From: Rhodopirellula sp.
GTDB taxonomy: Bacteria; Planctomycetota; Planctomycetia; Pirellulales; Pirellulaceae
Length of the DNA: 64,000 nt
Direction of reading: 5' to 3'
Assembly (NCBI GenBank): GCA_002690925.1
Contig: NZGD01000193.1
Coordinates: forward strand, 1-64,000
Within the stretch, counting starts at the first letter, position 1. Each line of letters opens with the position of its first letter. Made by a program: the position numbers and the translations under genes. Shown piece after piece: positions 61,188-64,000 of the stretch. The notes under the pieces are model-generated. The model had not been told where the DNA came from, made no database searches, and worked only from the letters and a program-made list of their open reading frames with translations.

Positions 61188-61874
61188 ATGAATGAATCAC
61201 TCCCTCGCCGTTGTATTGTTGAGTTCTTGAGCACGTTTTGCCTGGTGTCGCTGGGTTGCGGTGCCATGGCTGTTGAAGCACGGACGGGGGCGTTGACCCA
61301 TGTCGGGGTCGCCATTGCGTGGGGGCTTGTTGTGATGATCATGATTTATGCTGTCGGTAGTATTAGTGGAGCGCACATGAATCCTGCAGTGACCATTGCG
61401 TTTGCTGCTCTTAGGCGTCTGCCTGTGAAAGACGCGCTGAGTTACGTTCCATCGCAATGTTTGGGAGCCTTGGCTGGTGCGATCGCCATTCGGGCGACTT
61501 TAGGAATTGATCAATCCATGTTGGGCAGCACGAATGTTCAGTTGGGTTTGGGGCAGACCGCAGGACTGATCATCGAGTTCGGCTTGACCTTTATTGTGAT
61601 GTTCGTCGTGATCGGGGTTTCCACCGGTGCCAAGGAAGAAACCATCACGGCAGCTCTGGCGGTCGGGTCGACCATCGCCTTGGCTGCGATGGTTGCAGGA
61701 CCGTTGACCAAAGCATCGATGAATCCAGCCCGTAGCTTGGGGCCTGCGGTGATCGCTGGCGATGTCAGTGAGTTGTGGCTGTACTGCGTCGGGCCGATCG
61801 CTGGTGCTATCGCTGGTGGATTTACAGCGCACGCATTGCATGCCGGGCGAAACCAGTTGATTGATGACACCTGA
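61188..61874 (+). CDS. Aquaporin / glycerol-facilitator family channel
   Basis: 228 residues, six transmembrane segments, and the two half-helix NPA motifs: SGAHMNPAVT (about residue 65) and KASMNPARSLGPA (about residue 184). Arg after the second NPA is the selectivity-filter Arg. The second loop lacks the GYA/D insertion of glycerol facilitators, so water or another small neutral solute is the likelier cargo, in line with AqpZ-type proteins (inference). It follows the Nudix gene by 56 bp on the same strand. Confidence 0.93.
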   Translation: MNESLPRRCIVEFLSTFCLVSLGCGAMAVEARTGALTHVGVAIAWGLVVMIMIYAVGSISGAHMNPAVTIAFAALRRLPVKDALSYVPSQCLGALAGAIAIRATLGIDQSMLGSTNVQLGLGQTAGLIIEFGLTFIVMFVVIGVSTGAKEETITAALAVGSTIALAAMVAGPLTKASMNPARSLGPAVIAGDVSELWLYCVGPIAGAIAGGFTAHALHAGRNQLIDDT

Positions 61875-61895
61875 TTTGATCTCTGGCAACCAAAT

Positions 61896-64000
61896 TTACT
61901 TCACAAGCCGCCAGCAGCGATGAATCCTGCGGTTTCGATAGTCTTCGGGAACGGTCTGTTTGGAAATCTCGTGAATCTCTTTCAGCGGTAAGGCCGTCTC
62001 ATCAAATTTGAAACGTCGGAAATTGGTTGAGAAATAGATCACTCCGCCAGGCTTCACCAACGGTAGCAGTTCACCGATCAGAGGGATCGCGTCCTTCTGC
62101 ACGTTCCAGTCGTTTTCTGTTCTTTTACTATTGGAAAACGTGGGAGGGTCCAGCACAACAAGGTCATATGTTTCGACTTGCGGCTGTTCTCGGATGAATT
62201 GAGCAACGTCGTTGGCCACAAAACGGTGTTGATTGCCCTTGAAGCCATTGAGTCGCATATTCTCCCAAGCCCAGTCGAGATACGCCTTGGATAGATCGAC
62301 GGTTGTGGTTTGTTGGGCACCGCCAGCCGCGGCATAGACACTGAAGGAACCGGTGTAAGCAAACAGATTCAAAAAGTTGGTGCCACCAGCAATGTCCTTG
62401 ACCATTTGGCGTGTCACTCGGTGGTCCAGAAATAACCCAGTGTCGACGTAATCCTTGAGATTGACGAGAAACTTCAGGCCACCCTCATGAACTTCCATCC
62501 GTTCGTTGGTCTGGGCCAACTTTTGGTGTTGCGTCTTGCCCCGTTGGCGTAAACGACTTTTGAAGTGTACGTGTGAGGGAGCGACATCGAGGGTTGCACC
62601 CGCAGTTTGAACCATCAGGTCCAGCCAGTTAGCGTGCTGAGCAGGATCACGGTCGTGTGGACGTTCGTATTCAGTGATGTGAAGTTGATCTTCATACCGA
62701 TCAACAATCAGAGGGATTTCAGGTACGTCACGTTCGTAAAGACGAAAGCAAGTGACCCCGCGTTTCGTTGGCCATCGACGTAAATGTTTTGCTCGTTTTT
62801 TCAGCCGTGCCGCAAATAACTCTGCTTGCACGTAGGCCCTGTCTCCGAGATGTCCAAAGGCAGCATCACCTGCGGCGTGAATGTAGGGTTTGGGAGCGGG
62901 GGGGCTATCGTCAGCATTTGTCGGGGGAGCCGAGTCTTGACTGACTTTTTCAGTTGAGGGAGATACATCGAGACTGCTGCTCTCTTCGCTTACTGCTTTT
63001 GGTATCTCATCTTCAGTTGGCCAAATGCTTTCGCCGCTGGTAGGCGATTTTGACACTGGTTTCGCTGTAGGTTCTGCTGCCTGATCATTCTGGTCGGGAC
63101 CTTTGCCAACGACCGGCTTGGGCCCATGGTATTGAAAATAGGTGCATTCAATTCGACCGTTGTACAGTTTTCGGCGGCGGTCTGCTTGCCGACCCATCGT
63201 GTGTTCGAACGCAGGAAAGGCAGTTAGGAAGTAATGCGACCAAGTGGGTAATTTTCGCAGTACATTGGGAATGGTTTGATATAAAAACTCCAAGTCATAA
63301 TCCCGGCCAACACGCTGTCCGTAAGGTGGGTTGGTGATCAGGCATCCGAAACGTCTCTTGCTGCTAACCGATTCCATCGGCGCGGCTTGGAAGTGAATGT
63401 CGGAGGCGACGCCAGCCCGATCGGCATTTTCACGAGCGGCTCGGAGCACCCTTGGGTCGATATCGCTGCCTTGAAGTTTTTCTTCCAGCGGACTGAGGAT
63501 TGCGGCATCGGCAGCCTCTCTTGCGTCCTGCCATGTTTCCGCCGGAAAATCTGTCCATGCTTCGCAGGCGAACTCCCGGTCAAGTCCGGGAGCCATGTTG
63601 CGGCCGATTCGTGCCGCTTCGATAGGAATGGTGCCGCTTCCACAGAATGGATCCAGTAAAGGACGCCCACTTCGCCAGTAGCTCAGCAGCACCATGGCAG
63701 CAGCCAGCGTTTCTTTTAGCGGTGCTTGGGAAATGTGGGTGCGATAGCCACGGCGGTGCAAACTGCGGCCCGTCGTATCGAGTGTTAACGTGGCCACGTC
63801 TTTCAAAATAGCGACATCGACCTTGTATTCAGAACCTGTTTCCGGCAACTCGGTGGTTTGATGGTCGCGACGCAATGCATCGACCATAGCGCGTTTCACC
63901 GCACGCTGGCAGGCAGGCACGCTTGTGAGTGTTGATTTGATGGATCGGCCAGTGACAGGAAAGGCAGCATCGTTGGGAAGAAAATCAGCCCATGAGATTT
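61896..64000 (-). CDS. rlmL: Bifunctional 23S rRNA (guanine-N2)-methyltransferase RlmKL, 5' end beyond window
   Basis: The frame runs off the right edge: before the apparent GTG at 63920 the same frame continues with ...FPVTGRSIKSTLTSVPACQR, so the start and most of the THUMP domain are outside. The first methyltransferase domain (RlmL half) has the SAM motif LLDPFCGSGTIPIEAA and catalytic NPPYG. A linker of about 90 residues rich in Ser/Pro/Asp/Glu follows; then the RlmK half has FLNLFAYTGSFSVYAA and the catalytic VLDPPTFSNSKR. In E. coli the fused enzyme modifies G2445 and G2069 of 23S rRNA. Convergent with the aquaporin gene. Confidence 0.94.
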   Translation of the reverse strand, partial: ISWADFLPNDAAFPVTGRSIKSTLTSVPACQRAVKRAMVDALRRDHQTTELPETGSEYKVDVAILKDVATLTLDTTGRSLHRRGYRTHISQAPLKETLAAAMVLLSYWRSGRPLLDPFCGSGTIPIEAARIGRNMAPGLDREFACEAWTDFPAETWQDAREAADAAILSPLEEKLQGSDIDPRVLRAARENADRAGVASDIHFQAAPMESVSSKRRFGCLITNPPYGQRVGRDYDLEFLYQTIPNVLRKLPTWSHYFLTAFPAFEHTMGRQADRRRKLYNGRIECTYFQYHGPKPVVGKGPDQNDQAAEPTAKPVSKSPTSGESIWPTEDEIPKAVSEESSSLDVSPSTEKVSQDSAPPTNADDSPPAPKPYIHAAGDAAFGHLGDRAYVQAELFAARLKKRAKHLRRWPTKRGVTCFRLYERDVPEIPLIVDRYEDQLHITEYERPHDRDPAQHANWLDLMVQTAGATLDVAPSHVHFKSRLRQRGKTQHQKLAQTNERMEVHEGGLKFLVNLKDYVDTGLFLDHRVTRQMVKDIAGGTNFLNLFAYTGSFSVYAAAGGAQQTTTVDLSKAYLDWAWENMRLNGFKGNQHRFVANDVAQFIREQPQVETYDLVVLDPPTFSNSKRTENDWNVQKDAIPLIGELLPLVKPGGVIYFSTNFRRFKFDETALPLKEIHEISKQTVPEDYRNRRIHRCWRLVK

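Noticed and set aside
63920-64000. GTG at 63920 as the RlmKL start
   Set aside because: The frame stays open to the window edge and encodes family-like residues upstream, so the gene is truncated by the window instead.

Overview
The window looks like a chromosomal segment of a planctomycete, probably of the Pirellulaceae/Rhodopirellula kind. The evidence is the combination of several sulfatases, giant TPR / FG-GAP / ASPIC-UnbV lipoproteins, a DUF1559 prepilin-like protein, an orphan secretin, a mitochondrial-EF-G1-like elongation factor, and bacterial genes for tetrahydromethanopterin-linked C1 transfer. Genes lie on both strands in short units. I see no rRNA, tRNA, CRISPR, transposase or phage gene.

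Layout. 1-8.8 kb: EF-G (fusA), an N-sulfoglucosamine-sulfohydrolase-like sulfatase, a sugar-phosphate isomerase/epimerase coupled by an ATGA overlap to a degenerate receiver-like protein, an AcpH-like protein, a zinc-ribbon membrane protein and a Tat-type lipoprotein. 8.9-15.6 kb: a 1294-residue secretin, a divergent Pro/Gln-rich lipoprotein, an M20 deacylase and a small overlapping ORF. 15.7-36 kb: five paralogous ~1000-residue lipoproteins (TPR, then a seven-motif Ca-binding propeller, then ASPIC/UnbV). They surround a small lipoprotein, a DUF1559 protein and a seven-haem cytochrome c with a TPR tail. 36-48 kb: an M19-family protein lacking several metal ligands, a YhaN-like ATPase joined to two DUF4332-like domains, a HEAT lipoprotein, a phosphoglycerate-mutase-family protein next to a four-ACT aspartate kinase (probable threonine branch), and a second sulfatase. 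48.2-54.1 kb: a one-strand formylmethanofuran C1 cluster. 54.2-64 kb: FKBP lipoprotein, HEAT-tailed sulfatase, glycerophosphodiesterase, serine hydrolase, TruB, Nudix hydrolase, aquaporin and a truncated RlmKL-type methyltransferase.

Most notable: in the C1 cluster (fhcD - fwdD-like - small ORF - fhcB - fhcA - fhcC) the fhcB reading frame is interrupted by one in-frame UGA at 50476-50478, exactly where archaeal FwdB/FwuB carries the Cys/Sec that binds tungsten or molybdenum (motif U-H-G-P). A 7-bp hairpin with an AGUU loop starts 18 nt after the UGA, as expected for a bacterial SECIS. The predicted protein also keeps an N-terminal four-Cys Fe-S motif, and a separate molybdopterin-dinucleotide-binding subunit (FwdD type) lies just upstream. 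Together this points to a selenocysteine-containing, redox-active formylmethanofuran dehydrogenase in a bacterium rather than the cofactor-less hydrolase form known from Methylobacterium. The small ORF between the two has its own in-frame UGA followed by a second 7-bp hairpin with an AGUUC loop, so a second, small selenoprotein is possible. The formyl group would pass from FhcB through the FhcA/FhcC methanofuran-analogue site to FhcD, which transfers it to tetrahydromethanopterin.
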